Shown: positions 1 to 9,512 of the stretch, piece by piece
Position numbering within the stretch: position 1 is the stretch's first letter
Layout of the letters: the number at the start of each line of letters is the position of its first letter
Source of the DNA: a virus
Direction: 5' to 3' (one strand)
Length of the DNA: 64,000 nucleotides
Virus record (IMG/VR): IMGVR_UViG_3300037153_000221
Coordinates: 1-64,000 of that record
Notes under the pieces: generated by a model
Told to the model about the DNA's origin: nothing
What the model saw: the letters and a program-made list of their open reading frames with translations, nothing else
Databases searched by the model: none
Position numbers and translations under genes: made by a program

Positions 1-2070
1 GAGATCCGTTCGCGGCGGCGGATGCAGGAGGCACAGCGTGGCGCGGGGATGCCCGTCCAGCAGTTGACGGCCGGGGAGTTGATCCGCGACCTTCAGCGCG
101 ACCAGGACGACCTGGAGGCCGGACTGATCTCGCGGCGGGAGTTTCGCCATAGGCTCGCGCTCCACAACGAGGAACTGAAGACGCTACTCGGCAAGGACGC
201 CGATAAGCAGAGGGCGCGCTTGGCGCTCGCCGGGGCGGCGCGTGGTGGGACGGCCGAGGATTACGCGGCCACGCTTCGGACGCTCAAGCCCGAGCAGCTA
301 CAGCAAGAGGCGCAGGCCATCGTCGCAGTGGCCGAGATGACAGGCCGTACGGCTGAGGGCATCCGCAACCTCGGACTGGCGTACAACGACGCCGTGCGCA
401 GGTACGCAGGCCACACGGACGCCGCGAGCATCCTGGCGCTGGCGCAGGCGCGGGACCAGTTCTTCAAGGGCATTGAGGAGATGGTTCAGAACGAACTCCA
501 GTCTGCGCTTACCATGGCGGACTCGGAGAGTGACCGTAGGGCGGCCTTCGCCCGTGCGCGCGGTCAGTATCGGCGGGTGACCAGGCCGTCGCGTGACAGG
601 CTGGAGCAGGCCAACTCAGACCTTGAGGCAGCCAAGCGCAACAGGGCCTTCATCAAGGAGCAGATGGAGAATCTGCTGCCCAACGCCGAAGTGAACCCAT
701 TGACCGGGGAGCCGGAGTTCGGTGGACTGCCGGACACGAGCGGGGAGCAGCGGCTACGCAAGGAACTGGACAAGGCGAACGCCGATGTCAAGCGATTCCG
801 GAGGCAGCGTAAGAAGTTCCAGGACGAGTTCAACGACGCGAAGAAGAAGCAGAACGAGCTACAGCGCGAACTGGACAGGGCGGCGTACAGCGACCGAGAA
901 ACCGGCCGTAACATCCAACTTCAGTTGCGGCTTAGTCAGACCGCGAGTGGTTCCGAGCAGGCGCGCATCCAGATCCGGTTCGCCGAGCGCCAGGTCAGGG
1001 ACGCGGCCGAAACGTTCGGGAAGAACAGTCGCGAGTACCGCCAGGCGCTCACGAACCTCAACAACGCGCGCGCCGATGCCGTCCAGCAGATGCTCGCCGA
1101 CGTGGACGCCGAGAACGCCCTGATGCTTGCCAAGGCGGGTAACGACCCGAGCGCCCAGAACGCCGCTCGTGTCCAGGCCGAGACCAACCGGCTCAACACC
1201 CTGCTGCGCGCCCAGGCCCAGGGCCGCCGAGTGGACCCCAACGCTATCAAGGAGCAGCAGGCGAAGGTCATCGAGGCCAAGAACCAGCAGCAGGAGCAGC
1301 TTCGCCAGGACGCTGAGACACTGGCCAACCTCCAAACTCAAATCGCGCAGGCGCGTGCGTACGGCGACCCGGTGCGCCAGGCGCGCATCGCCGTCGCCGC
1401 CGCGAACCGTGCTCGCGCTCGCGCCCGTACACCCATCGAGCGGGCGCAGGCGCTACTGGACTGGATCAACGCCAACAACACGCTTGAGCAGGCGCTGGCC
1501 GAGCGTGAGGAGACCCGCACGGACCTCCTCACCAGCCGTACTGAGGACCCCGTGAAGATCACGGCCATCGAGGAGCGCGCGGCGCGCCGGGCGATCAAGG
1601 GCACGCACGGCATCGAGCGGATGCAGAAGGTGGCGGACTACAACCGTAAGAAGACGGCCCATCGCAACGCGGTGATCGACTCCAAGGAAGATGACATCAA
1701 CTTCCTGCTGGAGATGGACAAGATCACCAACGAGGAGGCGGCGAAGCGGCTGGAACAGCTTGCGAAGATCAAGGGGATCTCCAAGGCGAAGAAGCGTGAA
1801 CTGCTGTTGGCCGCTAAGCGCCTGCGTGACGAGGCCGAGGGCGAGTACAACATCGACATCGGGTCCATCAAGCTCCCGACGCTGTACGAGATCCGCCGCT
1901 TCGTGCAGGGCGGGATGCCGACAGGACCCGCAGGCGGCACCGTCAACAACAACCAGTCCATCAACATCACGGTCAACAACTCCAGCGACATGCAGAGCGT
2001 CATCGACGTGCTGAACGCCAACCTGAACGGCACGAACAAGTCCATCGCACGAAACACGGGGCTGCGCTGA
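1..2070 (+). CDS. tape-measure protein, C-terminal part (5' end outside window)
   Basis: The reading frame is open to the left edge, so the true start lies outside the window; at least 689 residues are present. The protein is mostly long alpha-helix and coiled coil rich in Gln, Ala, Glu and Arg. It ends with a short domain containing an Asn-rich stretch (TVNNNQSINITVNN) typical of tape-measure C termini. Tape-measure proteins set tail length and pass through the tail tube during infection. The distal tail gene follows with an ATGA overlap, the usual order in siphoviruses. Length outside the window is unknown. Confidence 0.85.
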   Translation, partial: EIRSRRRMQEAQRGAGMPVQQLTAGELIRDLQRDQDDLEAGLISRREFRHRLALHNEELKTLLGKDADKQRARLALAGAARGGTAEDYAATLRTLKPEQLQQEAQAIVAVAEMTGRTAEGIRNLGLAYNDAVRRYAGHTDAASILALAQARDQFFKGIEEMVQNELQSALTMADSESDRRAAFARARGQYRRVTRPSRDRLEQANSDLEAAKRNRAFIKEQMENLLPNAEVNPLTGEPEFGGLPDTSGEQRLRKELDKANADVKRFRRQRKKFQDEFNDAKKKQNELQRELDRAAYSDRETGRNIQLQLRLSQTASGSEQARIQIRFAERQVRDAAETFGKNSREYRQALTNLNNARADAVQQMLADVDAENALMLAKAGNDPSAQNAARVQAETNRLNTLLRAQAQGRRVDPNAIKEQQAKVIEAKNQQQEQLRQDAETLANLQTQIAQARAYGDPVRQARIAVAAANRARARARTPIERAQALLDWINANNTLEQALAEREETRTDLLTSRTEDPVKITAIEERAARRAIKGTHGIERMQKVADYNRKKTAHRNAVIDSKEDDINFLLEMDKITNEEAAKRLEQLAKIKGISKAKKRELLLAAKRLRDEAEGEYNIDIGSIKLPTLYEIRRFVQGGMPTGPAGGTVNNNQSINITVNNSSDMQSVIDVLNANLNGTNKSIARNTGLR

Positions 2071-2504
2071 TGGCCTACGGGAGAGTCCGACTCACAGACC
2101 TGGCGCCCGGTGGGCTGGGCGACTACTCGTGGCCCGCCAACTACAGCGAGGAGGGCGAGTTCGGCCGCCGCCGCAACTACGAGCGCACCGCGTCCACCAG
2201 CGGCGTCGGCGTCGTGCGTCAGCAGGGTGATGATGGACCTGTCGTCATCTCTGTCACCGGCACGATTCTGGAGAAGGATCAGCACTCCTTCTTCTGCGCG
2301 TTCATGAAGATCGGCAAGCTGCGCACGCTGATCTTCACCGACTTCGAGGGGCATCAGTACGAGGTGCTGATGACCGCCTACCTGCCGACGAGGCAGAGGG
2401 CAGCACGCAACCCGCGCGACCCGAGCATCCTGCTCCACTACTACAAGTATCAGATGGAGATGGAAGCGGTGCGTGTCCTCTCCGGCCCGTGGGCGGGTAT
2501 CTGA
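2070..2504 (+). CDS. distal tail-like minor tail protein
   Basis: This 144-residue protein starts with ATG overlapping the tape-measure stop (ATGA) and is followed by the tail hub gene with a TGATG overlap. It has no recognisable catalytic motif. Its size, beta-rich composition and position straight after the tape measure match small distal tail or baseplate hub-adaptor proteins. The assignment rests on gene order more than on sequence motifs. Confidence 0.6.
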   Translation: MAYGRVRLTDLAPGGLGDYSWPANYSEEGEFGRRRNYERTASTSGVGVVRQQGDDGPVVISVTGTILEKDQHSFFCAFMKIGKLRTLIFTDFEGHQYEVLMTAYLPTRQRAARNPRDPSILLHYYKYQMEMEAVRVLSGPWAGI

Positions 2505-5146
2505 TGACAGGCGTCCCCAACGGCTTCCGTCAGCGCTGGCAGTCCGGACGCCACTTCGGGCCGTGGCGCCCGGTCATGAAGGTCTACGTGCGCGAGATCT
2601 ACATGGACAAGGAGTTCTGGCCCGGCTGGGCCGCTCCACTGGTCGGTGCCAAGGTCCCCGGCGAGAGCAAGGACAAGCCGTGGCGCGCGAAGTACACTGC
2701 GCGCTCTGATTGGGTGGAGCTTCCCGGCGTGCGCAACTGCCAGATCCAGCAGGATCTCGGCCAGAACGGGATGATGACGTGTACGCTCCAGATCGACAAC
2801 GTGATCTACCCCGAGGCGAATAATCTCGGCTACCTCTACCACCTGATTGAAGTCGGAGCGTTGTCGCCGTGGCGCGGCTACGCGCCGCCTGGACGGCCGA
2901 ACCCCATCGCCGTGGCAAAGAACGAGTGGTACGAGAAGCTGTTGCACAACAGCCAGGTCAAGGTGCTCATGGGCTACGGCGAGGATTTCCTGGTGCCCGT
3001 CTTCACCGGCATGGTGGACGATGTGGACCCGTCAGCCGGTGGGGGCGCCACGCTCCAGGTGACGATCCGCGACTTCGGCCAGCTTCTCGTAGACCAGCAC
3101 GTCATGGGTCTCAACACCGGCCCGAAGATCGGCGAGCCGTGCATCTTCTCGCCCGTCCAGCCCGACAAGCTCTGGGGCGTCGGCGTCGAGAAGGGCTACC
3201 ACGCCGAGGCGTCCAGCGTACGCGATGGGCACCCGGCGCGGTTCATCATCGACCGCGACAAGAATACGGACTGGATCTCGGCCGACCGCTCGCGCGCGGA
3301 TGACACCGAGTGGGTCCAGTGCCGCCTGCCGCGTGGCCGCTACGAGAGCTTCTGGATCAACCCGCGCTACCCGAACATGGAGGCGTGGGTGGGCGTGTAT
3401 GCGCGCGACCGCAACCTGGGCGGCGAACCGTGCACGCTGGATGACATGTCGATACCGAACGGCTGGGTGAGCATCCCCGCCGACGAGGGCGGCGGCACCA
3501 CCCCCGGCTCGCTCGACGGCGGCTGGCCGTACCTCAAGCACTACAAGGTGCTGCCACCGGACGGCCAGTTCCTACGCCTGGACTGCAAGCTCGTCGTAGG
3601 CGACGACAGCATCCTGCGCGTCGGCTTCCGCAACCTGTACAAGATCGGCGGCCAGGAACGGTACCGCGCGGGCGCCACGGGCTTCACCGGGGTCAAGCGT
3701 GTAAACCCCAACCCGCCCCGCTACCGGCGCGTCGGCTTCAACGCCGAGGCGTCCAGCGAACGTGACGGGCACCCGGCCAAGCTCGTGCTGGACACCGGCA
3801 AGGACACACGCTGGACTTCGCACGATCACACCATCCCGAACTTCACCGAGTACGTCGAGATTCATCTGCCGCAGGCTCGCTACACGGGCTTTCGCATCAA
3901 CGTGCCGTCGCCGAACGTCACCATGTACATCTCCGTTTTCGCGCGTAACCGGCGCCGGAAGAAGAAGGGCGGCGGTTACGAGTACCGGCCGTCGCAGATG
4001 GACGGAGTGGACATCCCCGAGGGCTTCATCAACATCCCGGAGTCACAGGGCGGCGGGCAGGTGCCGGGTGGTCACGGCGGTCATGCCTACATGCGCCGCA
4101 TCGAGAACGTCGGCCCGCACCCGAAGGGTGTCCAGGAGGCGTTCAAGATCCACCCCGATGGCAAAGCGCTGGATCTAGGCTACAACTCCGTTCTGCGCGT
4201 TAGCTTCCGCGAGCTACACCAGACCAGCCCCGGCACCTTCAGGGTCTCCGTGCGCACGCTGAAGGCCAACACCAAGAGCGGCGTGCCGCAGCCGCCCAAG
4301 CCGCCGAAGGAACCCAAGCGCATCGAAGTCAACGACATCTCCGACATCGTGCGCGTGGTGCTGCGCTGGGCGGGCTTTGAGGAGTGGGAGATCGAGAACA
4401 CGGGCGCCAAGCTCAGCGGCGACTGGGTGTTCAACCGCCAGACCTTCTTCATCGACATCATCAAGAAGGTCCAGGAGGTGACGGGCTTCGTGTTCTTCAT
4501 GAAGCCACCGACGAACAACGACCGCTCCATCGGCGTGCCGGTGTTCCGTTCGTCCTGGCTGCTGCGTGATGACATCCCCGACTTGGCGCTTGTCACGCAG
4601 GACGATCTTCTGACTGGAGTTCAGGGAAAGATCACGGACGAACCGCTGGCGTCCATCATCTACGTGCGCGGCGCCCCCGATCAGAAGGGCAAGACCTACC
4701 TCGCCGACCGCACCAAGCGACTCCAGGCCAAGTACGTGCCGACCTGGTGGCGCAAGCACAACCGCCTCGGCGGCGTGCTGCGCCACGTCGTGCACACCGA
4801 GGACCGCCTGACCGACCAGAAGTCCGTGGACGTGTACGCGCGCCTGTGGGCGCTGCGGATGGCGCTGGAGGGCGCGACGGCGACTGCCGCCGTGCCCGGC
4901 ACGCCCGAGTTCGACCTGGACGACCAGATCGGCCTGGCCGATAACATCGCGGGCCTGACCACGCGGCTGTACGTCGCCCAGCGAAACCTGGAGTTCACGA
5001 CAGGCGAGAACGGCAGTTGGAAGCTAACGCTCGGCGGCGCGCTGCTGGACACGCCGGACATCGTGGAGACCAAGGCGGACCTTCGGGCGATCCTGCCGCC
5101 GTCGCAGGCGCTCAGCTACATCGGCGACTACTACGAGATCAACTGA
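2504..5146 (+). CDS. tail hub / tail-tip protein with duplicated discoidin-like domain
   Basis: 880 residues from the ATG at 2504, chosen over an in-frame upstream ATG at 2489 because it overlaps the previous stop (TGATG). The ends look like a phage tail hub (gp27-like) protein. The middle holds two copies of one domain, about residues 228-390 and 409-585. Each begins with a related motif (AEASSVRDGHPA in copy 1, AEASSERDGHPA in copy 2) followed by an Asp-rich 'D..kdT.W.S' segment, which resembles F5/8 type C (discoidin, galactose-binding-like) domains. A carbohydrate-binding role on the tail tip is inferred. Confidence 0.65.
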   Translation: MTGVPNGFRQRWQSGRHFGPWRPVMKVYVREIYMDKEFWPGWAAPLVGAKVPGESKDKPWRAKYTARSDWVELPGVRNCQIQQDLGQNGMMTCTLQIDNVIYPEANNLGYLYHLIEVGALSPWRGYAPPGRPNPIAVAKNEWYEKLLHNSQVKVLMGYGEDFLVPVFTGMVDDVDPSAGGGATLQVTIRDFGQLLVDQHVMGLNTGPKIGEPCIFSPVQPDKLWGVGVEKGYHAEASSVRDGHPARFIIDRDKNTDWISADRSRADDTEWVQCRLPRGRYESFWINPRYPNMEAWVGVYARDRNLGGEPCTLDDMSIPNGWVSIPADEGGGTTPGSLDGGWPYLKHYKVLPPDGQFLRLDCKLVVGDDSILRVGFRNLYKIGGQERYRAGATGFTGVKRVNPNPPRYRRVGFNAEASSERDGHPAKLVLDTGKDTRWTSHDHTIPNFTEYVEIHLPQARYTGFRINVPSPNVTMYISVFARNRRRKKKGGGYEYRPSQMDGVDIPEGFINIPESQGGGQVPGGHGGHAYMRRIENVGPHPKGVQEAFKIHPDGKALDLGYNSVLRVSFRELHQTSPGTFRVSVRTLKANTKSGVPQPPKPPKEPKRIEVNDISDIVRVVLRWAGFEEWEIENTGAKLSGDWVFNRQTFFIDIIKKVQEVTGFVFFMKPPTNNDRSIGVPVFRSSWLLRDDIPDLALVTQDDLLTGVQGKITDEPLASIIYVRGAPDQKGKTYLADRTKRLQAKYVPTWWRKHNRLGGVLRHVVHTEDRLTDQKSVDVYARLWALRMALEGATATAAVPGTPEFDLDDQIGLADNIAGLTTRLYVAQRNLEFTTGENGSWKLTLGGALLDTPDIVETKADLRAILPPSQALSYIGDYYEIN

Positions 5147-5682
5147 TGCCCGCCTCGTCAACAGGTCTGCCCGTCGCCTACAGCGCGCAGGCCGTCGTGC
5201 GCAATATGACCATCGGTGCGATCACCTCCTACGACGCCCGCAAGAAGGAGGACTGGGAGCGTCAGATGGACGAGTACGACTGCCAGGTCAAGGTGCCGGT
5301 ACAGGTGCCTGCGGTCGGCGCCGTCCCGGTCTGGCTGCCGTTCGAGGTGGGCTTCACGGTGTACTTCATCGCGCCACTGGACAACCCCAAGCGCGAGACA
5401 CCGTACGACGACCCGATCTTCACATGGGGCTGCCGTCGTATCGGCAAGTTCCGCTTCTTCGTCATGGTCAACCTGCTGGAGTGGGTCGGTCATCCCGCGC
5501 CGGTCTCTCCCGACGACGACAGCAAGGGCATCACCGGGGCGAGGATGGAAGTCGGCATCATGCACCCCGCCGTGCATCCGGGCGAGGACAAGAAGTACAA
5601 CTGCGAACTGGAGTTGCACCTGAACTTCCAGGGATACGGCGGGGCGATCTCTGATCTCGATGGCGTGGAGGGCGAAAGCTGA
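5146..5682 (+). CDS. tail-module protein of unknown function
   Basis: 178 residues starting at an ATG that overlaps the hub stop (TGATG), followed by the fibre gene with an ATGA-type junction. No motif is recognised; the sequence is beta-rich with several aromatic residues. Its place between hub and fibre suggests a baseplate or fibre-attachment component. Confidence 0.55.
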   Translation: MPASSTGLPVAYSAQAVVRNMTIGAITSYDARKKEDWERQMDEYDCQVKVPVQVPAVGAVPVWLPFEVGFTVYFIAPLDNPKRETPYDDPIFTWGCRRIGKFRFFVMVNLLEWVGHPAPVSPDDDSKGITGARMEVGIMHPAVHPGEDKKYNCELELHLNFQGYGGAISDLDGVEGES

Positions 5683-8138
5683 TGGACAAGACACCGCTTG
5701 GACTCACCAGGCTGGACCCGGCCGAGTCGCTGGCGACGGACGGCTACTCGTTCCAGGCGATCAACCCCATCATCATCGACCGCCTGCTGCGCGTCGGCGT
5801 CTACCTGCACAAGCACGATGCGCACGCGCGCCTCGGCGATCCACTGGACGAGCCGGAGATCACCACGGCCGCGACGGGCGGCCAGATCCCGTCCGACACG
5901 CTCGTGGCGACGTGCTACACGGTCGTGGACGAGTACGGCGGCGAGAGCCTGCCGTCCCCCATCGCCTCCGTGAGCACGGCGCCGGGGATTGCGGAGCCGT
6001 TCGACGTGCCCGCGTACGAGATCGACAACACGCAGGGGAACCTGCGCAATGGCACCTACTACTACGTGCTGACGCTGACCGACGACACAGGCGGCGAGAC
6101 CATCCCGTCCCCGCCTCTGCAAGTGGACATCCAACCTGGCAACGACCTGAACGCCGTCGTCTTCAGCGGCCTGACCGAGATCACCGAGAGTAGCGAAGGC
6201 GCGACCGGCTGGCGCATGTACAAGTCCACCGGCCAGTCTCGCTACCACTACATCGCAGACGGCCCGGCCGGTCTGGACTCCATCACCGACGACGGCTTGC
6301 TGTGCGCCGACTGCCTGACCGAACCGCCGACCGAGGGCCACACCAACTCGACCAACAGCGTCACCGTCACCGTTCCGGACGCTGGCGTGCTCGCCGGGGC
6401 GAGTGCCTTCCGGATCTACCTGGGCGTGGACGGAGACTTCACCTCCCCCGCGCTGGCCGGGGAGTTCGACCCCGACCAGGTGAACGTCGCCATCGAGTTC
6501 CTTCAGGTCGCCGTGGACACCGGCACGCCGCCTGATGCCTCAACTACAGTCGCGGGCGCGCAGAAGATCAACCCCGACACGGACATCCTCAACTGGCCGT
6601 GGAAGGCGCCGGTCGCCACGACGGCCGATCTTCCCGACGACGCCGAAGAAGGCGACGTGCGCTTCGTGCTGGAGGACGCCACCATCTGGCTGTTCAAGGA
6701 CACGTCCTGGATTCAGTACACGGCGCCGCCGCAGTTCTGGAAGGCACCCGTGACGAGCCTGGCCGAGCTTCCGACGACCGGGAATGTGCCCGGCGACGTG
6801 CGCGTCGTACTGGCCGACTTGAGTCTGTACATCTGGGACGTGGGCACCACGTCGTGGAAGCTGCTCTCTCCGCGTCCGGTGCCGGTCCAGGACGAGGGCG
6901 ACGATCTTCCCGCGCGCGGCACCATCGACTTCCACGGCTCCGGCGTCACTGTCACCGACGACCCGGACAACAACAAGACCGTCGTCACGGTCAGCGGTGG
7001 GGGCGGGGGCGGCGGCGGGGGCGGTCCCTACACCATTGAGGGCGGCGAGGGGCCGAGCTACACATTCGATGACGCCGAGCAGGTGCGGCTGGCCGTGCGG
7101 CGCTACGAGGTGCCGCGCTTCTGGACCGCAGGGTTCCTTCCCCTGGAGCACGAAAATTACAGCCCCGCAGGCGCCTACCACCTCGTGGACGGCGAGATGA
7201 TCCCGCAGTCGGCCGGGACCGGCAGTCACTCCGTGATCCACGGAACGGGTGCCGCCCAGGTCAGGGATGGCTTCGGCCTGAGCATCATGGTGGACTACAC
7301 GATCCTGTCTGACGACTGGGACGAGATCGGCCTGAAGGTCCGCGATGGACTCGATTTCGGCAACGGCGGGCCGACCATCACCATTGACAAGGCGGCGGGC
7401 ACGATCACGCTGCACAACGGCGTGACTGACGTTCAGACGTTGGGCGCGGCCGAGGACTACGTGCTCCCCGAGATCGGCGAGACACGGCGTCTGACGTTGC
7501 GCGTAGAGAAGTACAGCGATGCTGACCCCTGGTACCTGACCGGCGTGGACCAAAGCCCGACCGACAACAGCGTGTACTGGCAGATGGAGGCTGATGTCAG
7601 CGCGACGTGGGGCGCGCACGAGCCGCACAGTGAGATCTACGCCACCTGGTCGGCTACGGGCGCACTCAAGTTCTTCAACTTCCGCCAGTGGACGCTCGTC
7701 ATCAAGAGCATCCTCACGCTCCTTGTGCCTGACCCCGTGTCCGGCGATATCACGCATGAGTGGATGATCGTCGCGGAGGACGGTGGCTTCGGCATCAACG
7801 CAGGCTTCACGGTGTCGCCCGAGAACGACTGGACCGTGGACAACGTGTACGGCTATGCGGACGGCGGCATGTGCGTGATGGCCGGGACGCTGACGAGCGG
7901 GGCGTCGGCGGCGCCCGCGCCCGGCGACCTGATCGCCACGGTCTGGCCGACGCCGACGACCAACCTACTCCTCCAGGTCATCACGGGCGACGACGACGGC
8001 CGCGAGTTCGGCGCGGTGTCCATCGACCTCAACGGCACCGTGCGATGGGAGATGGGTCGCTCCAGCGCTCCGGCGACTAAGCATCCGTACGTCGTGCTGG
8101 ATGGCGTGACGTATCCGATGAACAGGCCGAACTGGTAA
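5682..8138 (+). CDS. tail fibre / receptor-binding protein
   Basis: 818 residues, coupled to both neighbours by stop/start overlaps. The N-terminal half has repeated beta-sandwich segments with FN3-like spacing (about residues 65-210). A linker of about ten glycines (nt 7000-7022) leads to a C-terminal half (about residues 450-818) that resembles a concanavalin/laminin-type lectin sandwich, with phrases such as DYTILSDDWDEIGLKVRDG. A flexible glycine hinge before a lectin-like head suits a host-binding fibre. The lectin call is an inference from pattern. Confidence 0.6.
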   Translation: MDKTPLGLTRLDPAESLATDGYSFQAINPIIIDRLLRVGVYLHKHDAHARLGDPLDEPEITTAATGGQIPSDTLVATCYTVVDEYGGESLPSPIASVSTAPGIAEPFDVPAYEIDNTQGNLRNGTYYYVLTLTDDTGGETIPSPPLQVDIQPGNDLNAVVFSGLTEITESSEGATGWRMYKSTGQSRYHYIADGPAGLDSITDDGLLCADCLTEPPTEGHTNSTNSVTVTVPDAGVLAGASAFRIYLGVDGDFTSPALAGEFDPDQVNVAIEFLQVAVDTGTPPDASTTVAGAQKINPDTDILNWPWKAPVATTADLPDDAEEGDVRFVLEDATIWLFKDTSWIQYTAPPQFWKAPVTSLAELPTTGNVPGDVRVVLADLSLYIWDVGTTSWKLLSPRPVPVQDEGDDLPARGTIDFHGSGVTVTDDPDNNKTVVTVSGGGGGGGGGGPYTIEGGEGPSYTFDDAEQVRLAVRRYEVPRFWTAGFLPLEHENYSPAGAYHLVDGEMIPQSAGTGSHSVIHGTGAAQVRDGFGLSIMVDYTILSDDWDEIGLKVRDGLDFGNGGPTITIDKAAGTITLHNGVTDVQTLGAAEDYVLPEIGETRRLTLRVEKYSDADPWYLTGVDQSPTDNSVYWQMEADVSATWGAHEPHSEIYATWSATGALKFFNFRQWTLVIKSILTLLVPDPVSGDITHEWMIVAEDGGFGINAGFTVSPENDWTVDNVYGYADGGMCVMAGTLTSGASAAPAPGDLIATVWPTPTTNLLLQVITGDDDGREFGAVSIDLNGTVRWEMGRSSAPATKHPYVVLDGVTYPMNRPNW

Positions 8139-8785
8139 TGCCTGGAACCGTACTTCAGTTCGACCCTAGCTGCTCCAACCGCCAGAAGGAGTGGTTTCAG
8201 GAGGCGATGCTGCGCTCGCACTTCCCGTTCGACCGGGCCGATCTGAAGTTGAGCGTCAAGGGTGTGGACGAGCCGCCGTGTCCTGGACACAACGACTACA
8301 TGTGCACCGAGACCTACCACGGCGGACCCGAGGGCACGTTCTCCATCATCTACATCCGCAACGGCGTCGAGGACCCCAACCACCCGGCCAATGCCGGGGT
8401 GCCGACCATCGAAGGACGCAAGCTGTTCTGGCTGGAGAGCGCCATCCACGAGGTGGGCCACGCCTTCACTCTCGGTCACCTCGCGGTGGACGACCCGTCC
8501 ACCGCGCACCTGTGCGAGATGTTCCAGTACCGCGACTCGCCGGGCACTCCGCGCTACGGCACACTCCCGGACTGGAGCGTCGGCGCCGACACGAGCACGA
8601 GCCTGGACCCATGGCGCAACGCCATCTCCGAGGCCGTCGCCGAGTGGTTCAAGGATCTCTACCTCCCCGCCCAGTACCGCTGGTACAGCCAGCGCACGCT
8701 GTGGGACTTCAGACGGGAGTCCTTCACTAGCTGGTGGGATCTGCTCGAAGCGTTCATGTGTCCAGCCCCGAGCGACAGTTCCTGA
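8138..8785 (+). CDS. putative zinc metallopeptidase in the tail module
   Basis: 215 residues with the motif HEVGHAFTLGH at residues 104-114. His104, Glu105 and His108 form a classic HExxH zinc site and His114 is a possible third ligand with metzincin spacing, although the glycine is at position 10 instead of 8 of the motif. A further His/Cys-containing stretch precedes it. The gene overlaps the fibre gene (ATG within TAATG) and the next gene (TGATG), so it is made with tail proteins. It may be a virion-bound protease acting on host surface protein; substrate is unknown. Confidence 0.6.
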   Translation: MPGTVLQFDPSCSNRQKEWFQEAMLRSHFPFDRADLKLSVKGVDEPPCPGHNDYMCTETYHGGPEGTFSIIYIRNGVEDPNHPANAGVPTIEGRKLFWLESAIHEVGHAFTLGHLAVDDPSTAHLCEMFQYRDSPGTPRYGTLPDWSVGADTSTSLDPWRNAISEAVAEWFKDLYLPAQYRWYSQRTLWDFRRESFTSWWDLLEAFMCPAPSDSS

Positions 8786-9375
8786 TGGAGTTCCCGCACC
8801 GTCCAGAATGGTTGTTGGAGCCAAGCCAGGGCTACGTGTTGATCGGCACGGCGTCGGGCACGGGCGACCGGACGTTCCGCCCCGGCGAGATCTCCGTCCA
8901 GGCGCCACATGACCCTGCGGCCCTCAGCTACACCGCATGGGCCGAGATCTCGGGGTATGGGCCAGTCTCCTCGTACGGGGCAGTGGACATCTGGGGGATG
9001 ATGAGCGAGGAGGGCGGCGTCGCCGTCCCGCTGCTGTCGGCGTACCAGACGGGGATCATGAAGGACATCTTCAGCGCATCGGCGGCGCTCGTCGGCACGC
9101 CGTACTACGACATCCCCCCGTACCCGCCGTCGATGACCTACGTGCGCGCGAATCTGTACGGCTACGAGGTGACCGGCGACGACGTGCCGCACGTCCTCGG
9201 ACCCTGGATCATCGAACTGTACAAGCGCATGAACGTCGGCGGTGGCGGCGTGACGCCTGAGCCGCCCGAGGACGCCCCGTGCCCGCCGCGCCAGCCCTGG
9301 CCGTACGTCGATCCTGAGACCGTGCCGCCTCGGATTGACTCCGAGTCCGGCCGGGTACGACGCTCCAACCCGTAG
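8785..9375 (+). CDS. tail-module protein, terminal fibre-like
   Basis: 196 residues from the ATG at 8785, which overlaps the peptidase stop (TGATG); an upstream in-frame ATG at 8734 would overlap 51 nt and is less likely. The N-terminal two thirds are aromatic and beta-rich. The C terminus is a Pro-rich tail (about residues 155-196). It is the last gene of the tail module and precedes a palindromic promoter-like site. Confidence 0.5.
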   Translation: MEFPHRPEWLLEPSQGYVLIGTASGTGDRTFRPGEISVQAPHDPAALSYTAWAEISGYGPVSSYGAVDIWGMMSEEGGVAVPLLSAYQTGIMKDIFSASAALVGTPYYDIPPYPPSMTYVRANLYGYEVTGDDVPHVLGPWIIELYKRMNVGGGGVTPEPPEDAPCPPRQPWPYVDPETVPPRIDSESGRVRRSNP

Positions 9376-9386
9376 CATCATGCTAC
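9372..9386. promoter_or_regulatory. palindrome with -10-like boxes upstream of the Rpf-like gene
   Basis: GTAGCATCATGCTAC is a perfect 15-nt palindrome. It contains TAGCAT, and TACGCT overlaps its right end; both occur as probable -10 boxes elsewhere in this genome. It sits just after the tail module and may be a promoter with an operator for the gene at 9513. Confidence 0.4.
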
Positions 9387-9435
9387 GCTGCCGGACTTTC
9401 CCACGAGAGGAGGTGTTCCCACGGACCATGACTAA

Positions 9436-9473
9436 GCGCCGCGCTTGAGCGAAGTCAACGTAGCGAGCGGCGC
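9436..9473 (+). promoter_or_regulatory. possible leader hairpin with mini-ORF
   Basis: A strong GAGGAGG site at 9408-9415 precedes a six-codon ORF (MTKRRA, 9428-9448). The ORF overlaps a stem whose arms are 9436-9442 and 9467-9473. This could be a translated leader controlling the gene at 9513, or chance. Confidence 0.25.
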
Positions 9474-9512
9474 GACTGGAACCGATGTGTCAACTCAAGT
9501 CAGGAGATCAAC

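Noticed and set aside
6540-7757. A 405-codon minus-strand frame opposite the fibre gene
   Set aside because: Antisense shadow of a coupled tail gene; Arg/Val/His-rich without domains.
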